Shown: positions 36,255-45,287, counted from the stretch's first letter. The stretch is 61,795 bases of DNA from an uncultured Bermanella sp. (GCA_913058575.1 CAJXRF010000025.1:1-61795), one strand, 5' to 3'. A program made the numbers and translations. Notes: generated from the letters alone by a model not told the origin.

Positions 36255-36938
36255 ATGAGCCTTTTGAATAGTCTATCAAATAATTTATGGACGGTATTTT
36301 CTGAATCGAAGTTTTTATTGTTTCATGTGGGCACACGCATGACGGTAGTGCGTTTATCAAATGGTGAAGTGCTACTTTATTCACCTGTGCTTATTAATTC
36401 TGCTTTAAAAAAAGAAATTGATGACATTGGCAAGGTGACGCATATTGTTTGCCCTAATAACTTTCATCATTTATATGCAGGGCAAGCCATGACACTGTAC
36501 CCAGAGGCTAATTTGCATGGCCCTATTGCCTTACACAAAAAACGTAAAGATTTATCTTTTAGCCATGTATTGAGCCATGAGCCCCACCCAGATTGGAAAC
36601 CCGATATTGAATTATTAACCATTGAAGGCAGCTTAATGCACGAGACGGTTTTTTATCATAAACCATCAAAAATATTATTAACCTGCGATATTGTGGAAAA
36701 TTTCGAGAGCTCTGATCATTTTCTAACCCGCATTTGGTTAAAACTCGGGGGATGCCATGGAAAAATTGGTTGGCCACACATTTTAAGGCTGGTTTATATC
36801 AACCGTAAAAAAGCCCGCGCTAGTCTTCAAAAAATGTTTGATTTTCCATTTGAAAAGGTGGTGATCGCCCACGGAGATATACTAGATAAAGATGCACGCT
36901 TTTTGTTAAAAACCGGCTTAGCTTGGTTAAAGGTGTAA
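36255..36938 (+). CDS. DUF4336 protein (metallo-beta-lactamase-like)
   Basis: 227-aa protein of the DUF4336 family. Pattern: TRMTVVRLSNGEVLLYSPV, then THIVCPNNFHHLYAG, ending VVIAHGDIL. The His positions are those of a degenerate metallo-beta-lactamase fold (HxH reads FHHL), so metal binding is uncertain. ATG immediately follows the YjbR stop with AGGA just upstream. Terminated by the hairpin at 36949. Confidence 0.85.
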   Translation: MSLLNSLSNNLWTVFSESKFLLFHVGTRMTVVRLSNGEVLLYSPVLINSALKKEIDDIGKVTHIVCPNNFHHLYAGQAMTLYPEANLHGPIALHKKRKDLSFSHVLSHEPHPDWKPDIELLTIEGSLMHETVFYHKPSKILLTCDIVENFESSDHFLTRIWLKLGGCHGKIGWPHILRLVYINRKKARASLQKMFDFPFEKVVIAHGDILDKDARFLLKTGLAWLKV

Positions 36939-36948
36939 TACATCATAG

Positions 36949-36993
36949 GGTTTTTTCATAAGCTTTATTGAAATATAAAGCTTATGAAAAACC
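36949..36993. terminator. Bidirectional terminator between DUF4336 and yjfC-like genes
   Basis: Arms 36952-36968 and 36975-36991 form a 17-bp AT-rich stem with a 6-nt loop, plus an outer GG/CC clamp past one bulge. T and A runs lie in the outer stem, suiting termination in both directions. Confidence 0.88.
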
Positions 36994-36995
36994 AA

Positions 36996-38162
36996 TCACA
37001 AAATAATGTGAGGCAGGTAGCGGCTAGTGTCTTGCGTGACAAGTTGAGCATCTTCACGAATGGAGATACCTGCCGGTTCATCATCCACTAACCAGCTGCC
37101 CACTAGGGTGTAATTTTCACCAAACATAGGCAGTGCATGCATTGCTTGGTAAATATAGCCTTCTTGACCATAAGGGCCTTGTGAAGCAACTTCTTCTTGT
37201 TGGTTGCGAACAATACTGATGTTAGCGCCTTCCCTAGAAAAAATAGGCTTTTTAACAAGCGTATCAAATTGCGTAGCTAGTGAAAGTTCATCTTCAAAAA
37301 AAGAAGCCAGCAAATTAGGGTGATTAGGAAACATTTTCCATAACATGGGCATTAAAGCTTTATTGGATAAAATACTTTTCCAAGGGGGCTCAATGTAGCG
37401 CACGTTGTTTTGACCTAACAACCCAGAAAATTCTTCTTCAAACATGAATTCCCAAGGATATAACTTAAACAACCAAGTAATCACCTGATCTTTTAAGTCA
37501 GTAAAATTGCCCGCTGCATCTCGGCCAATGTCCTCGGTATAGACAAAGTGAGTCTCAAGCCCAGCTGCTTTGGCACAATCTTCTAAATACTGCACCGTAC
37601 CGCGGTCTTCATCGGTATCTTTTGAGCAGGCAAAGTGCAAATGACGCTCAGGCGTGAGGTATTGTAAGTCTTTAAAACGATTAACTAGCTTGTCTTGTAA
37701 GGAATTGAATTGATCAGACTGACGATGCAGCGCACGAGAATCCACATTATCTTGCAGCCACATCCATTGCCAAAAACCAGTCTCGTAAAGACTGGTGGGA
37801 GTATCGGCATTGTTTTCATACAACTTGGCAGGACCCTTTCCAGAATAGGCAAAATCCATTCTGGAATATAAACTAGGGTCTCCGTTTAGCCACGAGGTAC
37901 GTACAAAATCCCACTGCTTTTGTGGAATACAAAAGCGCTTCATGAGTTGATCGTCTTTGACAACACGATCCACCACCTCTAAACACATCTGATGCAATTC
38001 TTCGGTGGGTTGCTCTATGTCGTTTTCAATTTGCTCTAGGGTAAATTGATAATATGCACTTTCATCCCAATATTTTTCGCCATCCAGAGTATGGAATTTA
38101 AAACCATACTCTAAAGCTTGTTGCTGCCAATTGGCGCGTTCTTTAATGGGCATGCGTAACAT
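36996..38162 (-). CDS. yjfC: Glutathionylspermidine synthase-like ATP-grasp protein (YjfC)
   Basis: 388-aa ATP-grasp ligase related to the synthetase half of glutathionylspermidine synthase and to E. coli YgiC/YjfC. Motifs: RMDFAYSGKGPAKLYENNADTP, LYPWEFMFEEEF, and KPIFSREGANI. Predicted to join a peptide-like acid to an amine; the substrate is unknown. ATG 38162 has GGGGAGG 8 bp upstream; the open frame continues further 5', but that part only antisense-reads the Ser/Gly-rich end of yjfM in another frame. Last gene of the yjf operon. Confidence 0.88.
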   Translation of the reverse strand: MLRMPIKERANWQQQALEYGFKFHTLDGEKYWDESAYYQFTLEQIENDIEQPTEELHQMCLEVVDRVVKDDQLMKRFCIPQKQWDFVRTSWLNGDPSLYSRMDFAYSGKGPAKLYENNADTPTSLYETGFWQWMWLQDNVDSRALHRQSDQFNSLQDKLVNRFKDLQYLTPERHLHFACSKDTDEDRGTVQYLEDCAKAAGLETHFVYTEDIGRDAAGNFTDLKDQVITWLFKLYPWEFMFEEEFSGLLGQNNVRYIEPPWKSILSNKALMPMLWKMFPNHPNLLASFFEDELSLATQFDTLVKKPIFSREGANISIVRNQQEEVASQGPYGQEGYIYQAMHALPMFGENYTLVGSWLVDDEPAGISIREDAQLVTQDTSRYLPHIIL

Positions 38163-38166
38163 ATTA

Positions 38167-38775
38167 TTAGCCTCCCCAACTGCTCTTGCTCTTACTGCCA
38201 CCGCCCCAACTGGACTTAGCAGAGGCGACCGAACCAAAGCCACCGCGCGAAACGGTACGGCTGATTGTAGGCTTGCGCTTTGACACGGTAGACTTATTGA
38301 CGTTATAACTAGACTGTCCACTACGGCCAATAATGCTGCCGTCGGCGGTCATGACGTTATTGTGGTATTTAGAATAAGGTCGGTTGTAAGTGTAAACAGG
38401 GTTGTAAGCTTGACGGCCCATATTACCTATTACGCTACTAACTAAATAACCCGTCATGAAAGGCGTGAAAAAACCACTGCTGCTACGACGGCATTGGTCA
38501 TAACCAAATTCCGCTTCGCAAGAACTGACATTATTGTATTTAGGGCCAGTGCGCTCTGCTTCTAATAATGCTTTTTGATAAGCAGCCTCACACTCTTCAA
38601 GCGTAAGATCAGTAGAGGCTTGGCAATCTTCAACCGATTTAACCACCTTCACTTGTTCACTTTGACTGCAGCCAGTTAAAGCCACCGCCACACCCAATGC
38701 CAGGGTGTTAAACATAAAGCCCTTGCGCGGTACTTTACGCATGAAATTTAGATTTATATTTTTGCTACGTTTCAT
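38167..38775 (-). CDS. yjfM: DUF1190 lipoprotein (YjfM)
   Basis: 202 aa. Signal sequence with lipobox LTGC near residue 36, then the DUF1190 domain with paired cysteines (VEDCQAS, LEECEAAY, VSSCEAEFGYDQC) that probably form disulfides, and a Ser/Gly-rich C-terminal tail (SSWGGGSKSKSSWGG). Envelope protein of unknown function. 13 bp after yjfL and 4 bp before yjfC, matching the E. coli yjf gene order. Confidence 0.88.
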   Translation of the reverse strand: MKRSKNINLNFMRKVPRKGFMFNTLALGVAVALTGCSQSEQVKVVKSVEDCQASTDLTLEECEAAYQKALLEAERTGPKYNNVSSCEAEFGYDQCRRSSSGFFTPFMTGYLVSSVIGNMGRQAYNPVYTYNRPYSKYHNNVMTADGSIIGRSGQSSYNVNKSTVSKRKPTISRTVSRGGFGSVASAKSSWGGGSKSKSSWGG

Positions 38776-38788
38776 TGCCCGCTCCCTG

Positions 38789-39202
38789 TTAGTAGCTCAT
38801 GCAAGCTGCGTTTAACAGACCTACGGAAATGTTCGTGGCCGCTAGCATGATGCCAGCACTTATTTCATTCTTTTCTATGCGCTCAACAATGCGTGGCATA
38901 AAACCAAAACGAACCAAAGCAAAAGCGAAGGTTTGTGCCACTAAGGCAATGCCGCCCCAGGTGGCAAAGTCCACAATTGAAACCGCGTTACTAGCCGCAC
39001 CAGCCACCGCAATGGCAAAGCCCACTATGGCGCCACCAAAGCCAATGGCAGCAGCAATGTTTTGTTCTTCTTTTATAAGCTTCCATTCATCATGGGGCGT
39101 CACAAAGGTGAACACCACTTTAAATAACACTAAAAAGCCAATTGAAATGGCAAAATAAATAGCAAAGTTGATGACACTGGTTAACAGATCGGCGTTTTCC
39201 AT
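38789..39202 (-). CDS. yjfL: DUF350 membrane protein (YjfL)
   Basis: 137-aa inner-membrane protein of the DUF350 family with four predicted helices in two repeated halves; family stretch NIAAAIGFGGAIVGFAIAVA and the C-terminal EISAGIMLAATNISVGLLNAA. Role unknown. A 69-bp gap separates it from yjfK; a GGGAGCGG-like site precedes the next gene. Confidence 0.88.
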   Translation of the reverse strand: MENADLLTSVINFAIYFAISIGFLVLFKVVFTFVTPHDEWKLIKEEQNIAAAIGFGGAIVGFAIAVAGAASNAVSIVDFATWGGIALVAQTFAFALVRFGFMPRIVERIEKNEISAGIMLAATNISVGLLNAACMSY

Positions 39203-39271
39203 GGGGCTCTTCCTATTCCGCGATGGGGGTTAAGTAACTAAGGTGGCATATATTATAGGCAAACGCGCCAG

Positions 39272-39928
39272 TTAACCATGGATGGTTAACTGGGCTGGCG
39301 TAATTGTGATACCGGTACTAATTACTAGGCAGCGACCTAGGTTACCGGACTCTTCTAGTTTTTCTTCGGCACTTAAGAATAAAGACTCGGTATTGCCTTG
39401 AGCAATCTCTCGCTCGAATAACATGGTGAATTGATCAGTTTGAGAATATTCATCAGGCGCATCATAAGTCTTTTCATTCATATGAACAGGGTTATGGTAT
39501 TCGCTGGCTGAAGTCCAGACTCGCTGAAACTCATGCCCTTCTAGTTCGTAGGTGGCATTACCCATTTGCTCGTTTAATAAGTCATCCCACACAGACTGGG
39601 CGCTGATATCTTGGGTATCGTAGAAATGAAATAACTTAACATCTACGACATTTTCTTCAGATTGGCCACCTTCGCTGATGACTTGTAAAAATGCATCATC
39701 ATCTGTGTAAAAGCGATACACCCAGGTGCCATCTAAATTGACCACGCCCGCAGCTTGAATAATATGAGTCTTGGCACTGCCTTGAATAATTAATTCAGGC
39801 TCTAATAGTTTTAATAACAAGCCATCTATTTCAAAACTGCCATTTAAACGTAAGCCCATGATAGAGGGAGAGTTATCGACAATGTCATTAGTGTCTTTTT
39901 TACCAAATAATTTCTTAAACACGCTCAC
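39272..39928 (-). CDS. yjfK: DUF2491 protein (YjfK)
   Basis: 218-aa cytosolic protein of the DUF2491 family; typical stretch GLRLNGSFEIDGLLLKLLEPEL, with WVYRFYTDDDAFLQVISEGG. Function unknown; always found with the PspA-like YjfJ. It starts 5 bp after the channel gene ends. Confidence 0.87.
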   Translation of the reverse strand: MSVFKKLFGKKDTNDIVDNSPSIMGLRLNGSFEIDGLLLKLLEPELIIQGSAKTHIIQAAGVVNLDGTWVYRFYTDDDAFLQVISEGGQSEENVVDVKLFHFYDTQDISAQSVWDDLLNEQMGNATYELEGHEFQRVWTSASEYHNPVHMNEKTYDAPDEYSQTDQFTMLFEREIAQGNTESLFLSAEEKLEESGNLGRCLVISTGITITPAQLTIHG

Positions 39929-39933
39929 TATTC

Positions 39934-40968
39934 CTATTTGTGGCTAAAGCATTGGGCACTGGTTAAGCGCTTTGCACATATGTAATAAAGTACATCTCCA
40001 GTGCTCACCAAGCTTGTTAGATCTGGGTTTAAATTAATGTGGGTGTCGGTTTGTTGCATGACGCCAATTAAGGTTGCTTGATGCTTTTCTTTAAAGTCAC
40101 TAAATACAACCGAAAATTCACAAGCATCTTTAGGAGTGTAAACAAGACTGTATTGAGTCATGCCGTAAGTGGCATCGAGCAATTGCTTATGCAATAAGCT
40201 TGAGCCCGGATCCATGGTAGATTTTGCCAGCATTTCAACTGACACGCTGGGAATTACTTCTATATTTGGGCAGTGTTCAAGTAGTAAATCCCCCACATGC
40301 TCATCTTGAAAATAAGCAGTTTTATGACTATTAGGACTAACCTTTTCACAAAACAATGCGGTGGTAAGTGTTACATCATCTTTTGGAGTATCAATAATAA
40401 TGGTTTTAGCTTTGGCTAAATTAGCCCGTTCCATGGTTTCTTTATGGGAGAAAGATTCCACTGATACAAAGTCAACCAAGGAAGGCAAAGGGTTTTCCAT
40501 GGCCTCATCCACACATAATACAATATTGATTTTATGAACATTGGTTTTAGCGCGCAGTAATTCAATTAGCCTTAAGGTACGAGAACCGTTCCAGCCAATG
40601 ATGACGCAATGATCTTCATTATTAAGCATGTTCAAGCCTTTTCGAAATTTCAGTAAGTGTTCAGATAAATAAAAGCCAATCTTGGTAATAATTAAGGCAA
40701 ATAAACTTAAACCAAGCGGAATCACCCAAAAACTCACTACGTATTTACCCATGGTAGTGCTAGGCGACAAATCACCGTAACCCACTGTGGAAGCGGTCAC
40801 CATGATCCAATACAAAAAATTATCTGTATGAATGAGGTTTTCTTCACCAGCTAATTGCAGCAATAAATAACTAGAAGCCAGATAGAAAAAAAGTACACCC
40901 AGAGAGGTGTACATATTTGTGTGCAACACAAACGCCGCCATAAGGCGGCGCATTCTTGCCATTACCAC
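39934..40968 (-). CDS. Two-helix potassium channel with RCK domains
   Basis: 344 aa. Two membrane helices (about 20-40 and 72-95) flank a selectivity filter TVGYGD (61-66), followed by one RCK/TrkA-N-like domain (about 115-230) and a C-terminal part resembling RCK-C. In the first domain the nucleotide-binding motif reads VIIGWNGS. Predicted K+ channel gated by ligand. It is inserted between yjfJ and yjfK, an addition relative to E. coli. Start is GTG at 40968 with AAAGG 7 bp upstream; ATG at 40962 is possible. Its start lies 3 bp from the yjfJ stop. Confidence 0.9.
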   Translation of the reverse strand: MVMARMRRLMAAFVLHTNMYTSLGVLFFYLASSYLLLQLAGEENLIHTDNFLYWIMVTASTVGYGDLSPSTTMGKYVVSFWVIPLGLSLFALIITKIGFYLSEHLLKFRKGLNMLNNEDHCVIIGWNGSRTLRLIELLRAKTNVHKINIVLCVDEAMENPLPSLVDFVSVESFSHKETMERANLAKAKTIIIDTPKDDVTLTTALFCEKVSPNSHKTAYFQDEHVGDLLLEHCPNIEVIPSVSVEMLAKSTMDPGSSLLHKQLLDATYGMTQYSLVYTPKDACEFSVVFSDFKEKHQATLIGVMQQTDTHINLNPDLTSLVSTGDVLYYICAKRLTSAQCFSHK

Positions 40969-40971
40969 GAA

Positions 40972-41664
40972 TTAACCTTTTTTCGCAGCAAGTATTTGGG
41001 CCAGTTTATTACTGCCACTAACGTCACCACCAGGTTGAATACCTGCAGCTTTTAGCTTGGCTTCAAGACCGGTACCCGATTCATCACTGGCCATTTCTTC
41101 GGCAGCTTCTAATTCAGCGGCACGCATTTTTTGTTTCTCTTTAATGCGGTCCAAACTATCTAGAGCCGTCTTCACTTTACTGTTGGCGCCCATGTGACGA
41201 GATGATACCGCTACTTGTGCTTTTTGAACGCTCTCAGTGGCCTTTATTTGGTCAATCTGCTGCTCCATACGTCGCACATTTGACTTAGCTTTAGCAATGT
41301 TGGCTTTCAACATTTTTTCTGAGCTTTCAAAGCTTTGTAAAAAGCCTTTTTCAGTTTCTAATGTAGCTTCTAAGTCGGCTACACGCTCGGCACATTCAAT
41401 GGCTAGCGCTTCGTCGCCTTTTTCACTGGCGGCAATAGCATGGCTTGTGTAGGTATCAACATCTGCGGCTATAGACTTAACTTTACCTTCAGCCATTTTA
41501 CGCTTGGCCATAATTTTAGTTAGGTTAGCGTCACATGCTTTAAGCTCTGTTTTAGCTTCGCGCATTTCTTGATCCAAGATACGAATTGATTGGGTATCAA
41601 CTACCGCTTCAATGCCTTCGTTAGTGGCGCCACGTAGGGCTGACCATAATTTTTTTAAGCTCAT
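40972..41664 (-). CDS. yjfJ: PspA/IM30 family protein (YjfJ)
   Basis: 230-aa coiled-coil protein of the PspA/Vipp1 family, which polymerises on stressed membranes. Long heptad-rich helices run from about residue 25 to 190; the amphipathic N-terminal start is MSLKKLWSALRGATNEG. Its end contains EAKLKAAGIQPGGD. Overlaps yjfI by 4 bp (41661-41664). With DUF350, DUF2491 and the K+ channel it suggests an envelope or ion stress module. Confidence 0.9.
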   Translation of the reverse strand: MSLKKLWSALRGATNEGIEAVVDTQSIRILDQEMREAKTELKACDANLTKIMAKRKMAEGKVKSIAADVDTYTSHAIAASEKGDEALAIECAERVADLEATLETEKGFLQSFESSEKMLKANIAKAKSNVRRMEQQIDQIKATESVQKAQVAVSSRHMGANSKVKTALDSLDRIKEKQKMRAAELEAAEEMASDESGTGLEAKLKAAGIQPGGDVSGSNKLAQILAAKKG

Positions 41665-42065
41665 GCTATAGACTCCTGTTTTAGGTACTCGCCATATAAA
41701 TCTAAGAAATCGTTTATGTTGCTAAACAAGGTTTCGATCTCCTGAATAATGACGCTGTCTTTGCTATCTGACGACAAAGCGCCAAATGCGATGTAATAAT
41801 CTTGTCCATCAATTTGTTTAATACTAATGGCCGTTAAAGAAAGCAATTGATGTGTACGCAAAATTAAATCATTTAAAGCGGCTTTATCAGCTACGCTGTC
41901 GGCGGCAAAAAGAGCCGACTCAATAATAATTTGCTGATCGCCCACATAGGCAAATGCATCAATACCTTCGTCGTTAGAAAGGCTTAAACAATCCCCCTCT
42001 GTTTCAACAACCCAATCTTGCTGGCTCTCTACCAGCAGCTTCAGAGAATCAATACCCCGAGTCAT
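41661..42065 (-). CDS. yjfI: DUF2170 protein (YjfI)
   Basis: 134-aa cytosolic protein of the DUF2170 family (E. coli YjfI). The start is placed at ATG 42065 because AAAGGA lies 8 bp upstream; the frame extends back to an ATG at 42098 that has no ribosome site. Family stretch GDCLSLSNDEGIDAFAYVGDQQI. First gene of the operon yjfI-J-channel-K-L-M-C, divergent from the DUF6471 gene across about 160 bp. Confidence 0.87.
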   Translation of the reverse strand: MTRGIDSLKLLVESQQDWVVETEGDCLSLSNDEGIDAFAYVGDQQIIIESALFAADSVADKAALNDLILRTHQLLSLTAISIKQIDGQDYYIAFGALSSDSKDSVIIQEIETLFSNINDFLDLYGEYLKQESIA

Positions 42066-42225
42066 AAGAAATGTCCTTTGTTGCTTCATCTTGATCATTG
42101 TGTAACATAGGCAACAAATGTAACACTTTAAAAAGAAGAGTCAATGCTTTTAATAAAAAGATTTTATTGCTCATAACCCTCTATATGTGTAGCATTAGCC
42201 ACATTAATAGCATTTAGGTCATAAA

Positions 42226-42504
42226 ATGGAACAAACGCAGAGCTTAAATAACAAGATTGCTTTTGCCCCTTATAAGACAGCCATCACACGTTACATTCGT
42301 TCAGCCATGGTGTTAACCGGTAAAAAGTACGATGACCTAGTGATTGAGCTTGAAGGCCGTGGCATTCACCTCACCACAGATAACCTGCGCAGCAAGGTCA
42401 GTAAAGGCATGTTCTCTGCTGATTTATTGGTGGCCATCATTGATGTATTAGATGTTCAAGAAAACGCCATGAGCGACATTCTGAAGCAGGTTAAAAATGA
42501 TTAA
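42226..42504 (+). CDS. DUF6471-like small DNA-binding-type protein
   Basis: 92-aa protein. The pattern YDDLVIELEGRGIHLTTDNLRSKVSKGMFSADLL (split here: YDDLVIELEGRG then NLRSKVSKGMFSA) matches the DUF6471 domain, an HTH-like fold found in small phage and chromosomal proteins. Could be a regulator of the divergent yjf operon. Its last 8 bp overlap the rhomboid gene. Confidence 0.75.
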   Translation: MEQTQSLNNKIAFAPYKTAITRYIRSAMVLTGKKYDDLVIELEGRGIHLTTDNLRSKVSKGMFSADLLVAIIDVLDVQENAMSDILKQVKND

Positions 42505-43060
42505 ACGCCTAATTCCCCAAGAAGCCCTCTGGATTGTGGCCATTATGTGGCTGGTTTTCATAGTGGATATGCTGCTGGTTAATACCAGTTTTAATCATTT
42601 TGGTATTCAACCCAGAACCCTCAGCGGTTTAACCGGTATTGCTCTGTCACCATTTTTACACGGCAGTTTAATTCATATTATCTCTAACACTTTGCCGCTG
42701 ATTGTTATTTCTTGGTTACTAAAGCTTTCCATTGGTTCATCACGTTTAATCTTGGTAATGGTATTAAGTGTGCTTGGTTCTGGCTTGGGTACTTGGATTT
42801 TCTCTACGGCAGGCGTTGTGGTGGGTGCTTCTGGGTTGGTCTATGGCTTAATTGGTTTTCTGTTTGCTAACGCTTATTTTAATCCCAGCTTTAAAAGTTG
42901 GCTGGTGGCCATTATTTCGTTTGCCTTATACGGCGGGGCTTTGGCTTCATTATTTGTGGTATTGCCATATGTCTCGTGGGCGGGTCATGCTTGGGGCTTT
43001 ATAAGTGGTATTTTAATTGCCGCCAGTATGTCATCGTTCTTAAAAGAAGATCGAGCGTAA
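42497..43060 (+). CDS. Rhomboid family intramembrane serine protease
   Basis: 187-aa membrane protein with six helices. Catalytic dyad: Ser112 in GASG (110-113) and His164 in GHAWG. The oxyanion region HGSLIHIISN supplies His60 and Asn64. Normal length for a minimal rhomboid. Overlaps the DUF6471 gene by 8 bp, so they are co-translated. Substrates unknown; membrane quality control would fit the PspA-like operon next door, but that is conjecture. Confidence 0.9.
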   Translation: MIKRLIPQEALWIVAIMWLVFIVDMLLVNTSFNHFGIQPRTLSGLTGIALSPFLHGSLIHIISNTLPLIVISWLLKLSIGSSRLILVMVLSVLGSGLGTWIFSTAGVVVGASGLVYGLIGFLFANAYFNPSFKSWLVAIISFALYGGALASLFVVLPYVSWAGHAWGFISGILIAASMSSFLKEDRA

Positions 43061-43096
43061 TTTTTACACTTGGCTTAACCGACTGTAAAATAAAGA

Positions 43097-43139
43097 ACAT
43101 ACGCCTTGTGACTAGTCGATAACAAGGCGTATGTCGTTT
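43097..43139. terminator. Terminator hairpin shared with the end of a coding sequence
   Basis: ACATACGCCTTG (43097-43108) and CAAGGCGTATGT (43123-43134) form a 12-bp perfect stem with a 14-nt loop, followed by CGTTTTT on the plus strand. It terminates the rhomboid transcript; its right arm encodes the last residues of the minus-strand PAS-GGDEF-EAL gene, whose stop is in the loop. Confidence 0.85.
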
Positions 43140-45034
43140 TTCAGCATAAGGGTGATTTCTTCTGGGCTCACGGGTCGGCTGTAATAATAGCCTTGAATGT
43201 AATCACACGACATGGCTTTTAAAGCAGTAATGGTTTCTAAATCTTCCACTCCTTCAGCAACTACCTCATCTCCTAAAATATGCGCCAAGCTGATAATTGA
43301 AAATACCATAGCGTAATCAATTTTCGAGCTGCTTAAACCATCAATGAAGCTCTTATCAATTTTCACTAAACTTATGGGTAAGCGTTTTAAGTAATTTAGC
43401 GAAGAATATCCGGTACCAAAATCATCTATTGCGACACTAATTCCATAGTCTTTCATGCTTTGCAAAACTTCTATGGCGGCGTTTATATCCCCCATGATAG
43501 CTGTTTCTGTAATTTCTATTTCCAAATTTCGACTACTAATACCAGATCTTTCCACTGAGCCCTTAATAATGCTTAGCATATCTTCTGATTCTAAGTCGCG
43601 GGTTGATAAGTTAACCGCCACTTTCATGTCTTTAAAGCCTGCTTGGTTCCACTTGGCTATTTGTTGACAGGCGGTATCAATCACCCAGGTACTTATGGGA
43701 ATGATAAGACCATATTCTTCAGCGATGGGGATAAACTCCATAGGGGGGATATGCTGGCCTTCTTTTTTCCAGCGAATAAGCGCTTCTACACCTATAATGT
43801 TGCCATTTTTAAGGGACACCTTAGGCTGATACATTAAATAAAATTCTTTATTTTCAAGTGCGTATTTTAAATCGTTTTTTATTTTTAAGCGGTGGCTTGA
43901 TAAACGCTCTAAGCCTTCAGAGAAAAATTGATAGTTATTACGACCTCGACTTTTGGCGTGATACATGGCGATATCAGAATTTCGCGTTAGCTGTGCGTGG
44001 TTATCGCCATCGTTGGGCGTTAATGCAATGCCGATACTGGCGGTAATAGATATTTCTTGGTCATGGATATTAAAGGGTTCTTCAAATACATTAATAATTC
44101 TCTCAGCAGACTGGCTAGCCACCTTTATTTTGTTAACGCCGTTTAGCATTAATACAAATTCGTCACCTGCATGGCGACACAAGATATCTTCATTACGTAA
44201 AATCCCCACCAAGCGCCGACTCACCTGTTTTAATAGCTCATCACCCGCTTCACGCCCTAAACTGTCATTGACAATTTTAAAGCCATCTAGTCCTAAAAAT
44301 AACACTGCGATTTTTTGTGTTGAGTCTTTATTGGCCTTTAATGTTTGCTCAAGACGCTCCTTAAATTGCGTGTCATTTGGCAACCCCGTTAGACGATCAT
44401 GATAAGCGTTATAGCGGGACTCTCTTTCTGAACGTTTTAACTCTGTTACATCGCGAATATTCCAGACTCGACCAACGGTCTCGTTATTTATTATTCTGGG
44501 CAGCGAAAAGCACTCAAGGATTTTTTTATTCGATAATTTCAAGGTGAACTGCGCATAAGCCCCTTGGTTATTAAAAAGGAAACTCATTTCTTCTTTTACT
44601 TCATCATAATTTTCCACATGTTTTTTTATTTTTTTAAGAAAATTCTCCTTCACTAAATCGAATAATTCTTGTTTAGAAACTGAAAAAATTTCCAAAATGG
44701 CATCATTACAAACTTCCACTTGAGCCTTTTCGTCAATCACCACCACGCCTTCTTTACTGGCATCTAGGGTAGCTTGTAACAGCTCTACTGATTCTTTGAG
44801 TTTATCGGAACTGGCATGAGCTTGTTCAATTTGGGCTTGCAAATTATGTTTGTTTTCACCTAGCTCAAGGGTGATTTTTTCTAAGGATTGCTCAAGGTGG
44901 CTTTTATCAATATCACCCTTTTCATAGGCACACGAGATATCCTCTAACAAGGACAGTAAAGGTACTGTAATGTCCTTGTTATCTATGCCATGTTTTTTAA
45001 GCTGCTCTGCAAGTAAGGTATGCCAGCTATTCAT
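43112..45034 (-). CDS. PAS-GGDEF-EAL protein, GGDEF probably inactive
   Basis: 640-aa cytosolic protein. N-terminal coiled coil (about 40-90), PAS domain (85-200), GGDEF (205-370), EAL (380-640). The GGDEF signature is AGDEF (289-293) and the first metal-binding Asp is Gly248 (FLGLDGF), so cyclase activity is doubtful; RNED (280-283) may still bind c-di-GMP. The EAL site (417-419, with EITET, DDFGTG, VKID, AEGVE) looks complete, so it is probably a phosphodiesterase. No transmembrane helices. Its 3' end overlaps the shared hairpin. Confidence 0.92.
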   Translation of the reverse strand: MNSWHTLLAEQLKKHGIDNKDITVPLLSLLEDISCAYEKGDIDKSHLEQSLEKITLELGENKHNLQAQIEQAHASSDKLKESVELLQATLDASKEGVVVIDEKAQVEVCNDAILEIFSVSKQELFDLVKENFLKKIKKHVENYDEVKEEMSFLFNNQGAYAQFTLKLSNKKILECFSLPRIINNETVGRVWNIRDVTELKRSERESRYNAYHDRLTGLPNDTQFKERLEQTLKANKDSTQKIAVLFLGLDGFKIVNDSLGREAGDELLKQVSRRLVGILRNEDILCRHAGDEFVLMLNGVNKIKVASQSAERIINVFEEPFNIHDQEISITASIGIALTPNDGDNHAQLTRNSDIAMYHAKSRGRNNYQFFSEGLERLSSHRLKIKNDLKYALENKEFYLMYQPKVSLKNGNIIGVEALIRWKKEGQHIPPMEFIPIAEEYGLIIPISTWVIDTACQQIAKWNQAGFKDMKVAVNLSTRDLESEDMLSIIKGSVERSGISSRNLEIEITETAIMGDINAAIEVLQSMKDYGISVAIDDFGTGYSSLNYLKRLPISLVKIDKSFIDGLSSSKIDYAMVFSIISLAHILGDEVVAEGVEDLETITALKAMSCDYIQGYYYSRPVSPEEITLMLKNDIRLVID

Positions 45035-45287
45035 GAGCCCTCTCTGAACACCATGAATATGGCCAAATACCTTACAAACACCTCACATTTTGCTGCCATG
45101 TAGATCCTAATATCAAGCCACCAGCCCAGTAAATAAAGGGCTTTGGCACGCTTGGATTCAATGACATGAACGAATAACCCCATGGTTTCAGCCTAGACCA
45201 TAGAGCGTTAAAATCTATTCAAAAGGAGCTTCCCTTAGAATCACGGAGCTATGGGATAACCCCAGTAACCCCCTCTAAAGTCCTTCA

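Noticed and set aside
38163-38330. Longer yjfC reading frame
   Set aside because: It overlaps the end of yjfM, has no ribosome site, and encodes a Ser/Val/Arg-rich stretch unlike the family; ATG 38162 has GGGGAGG.
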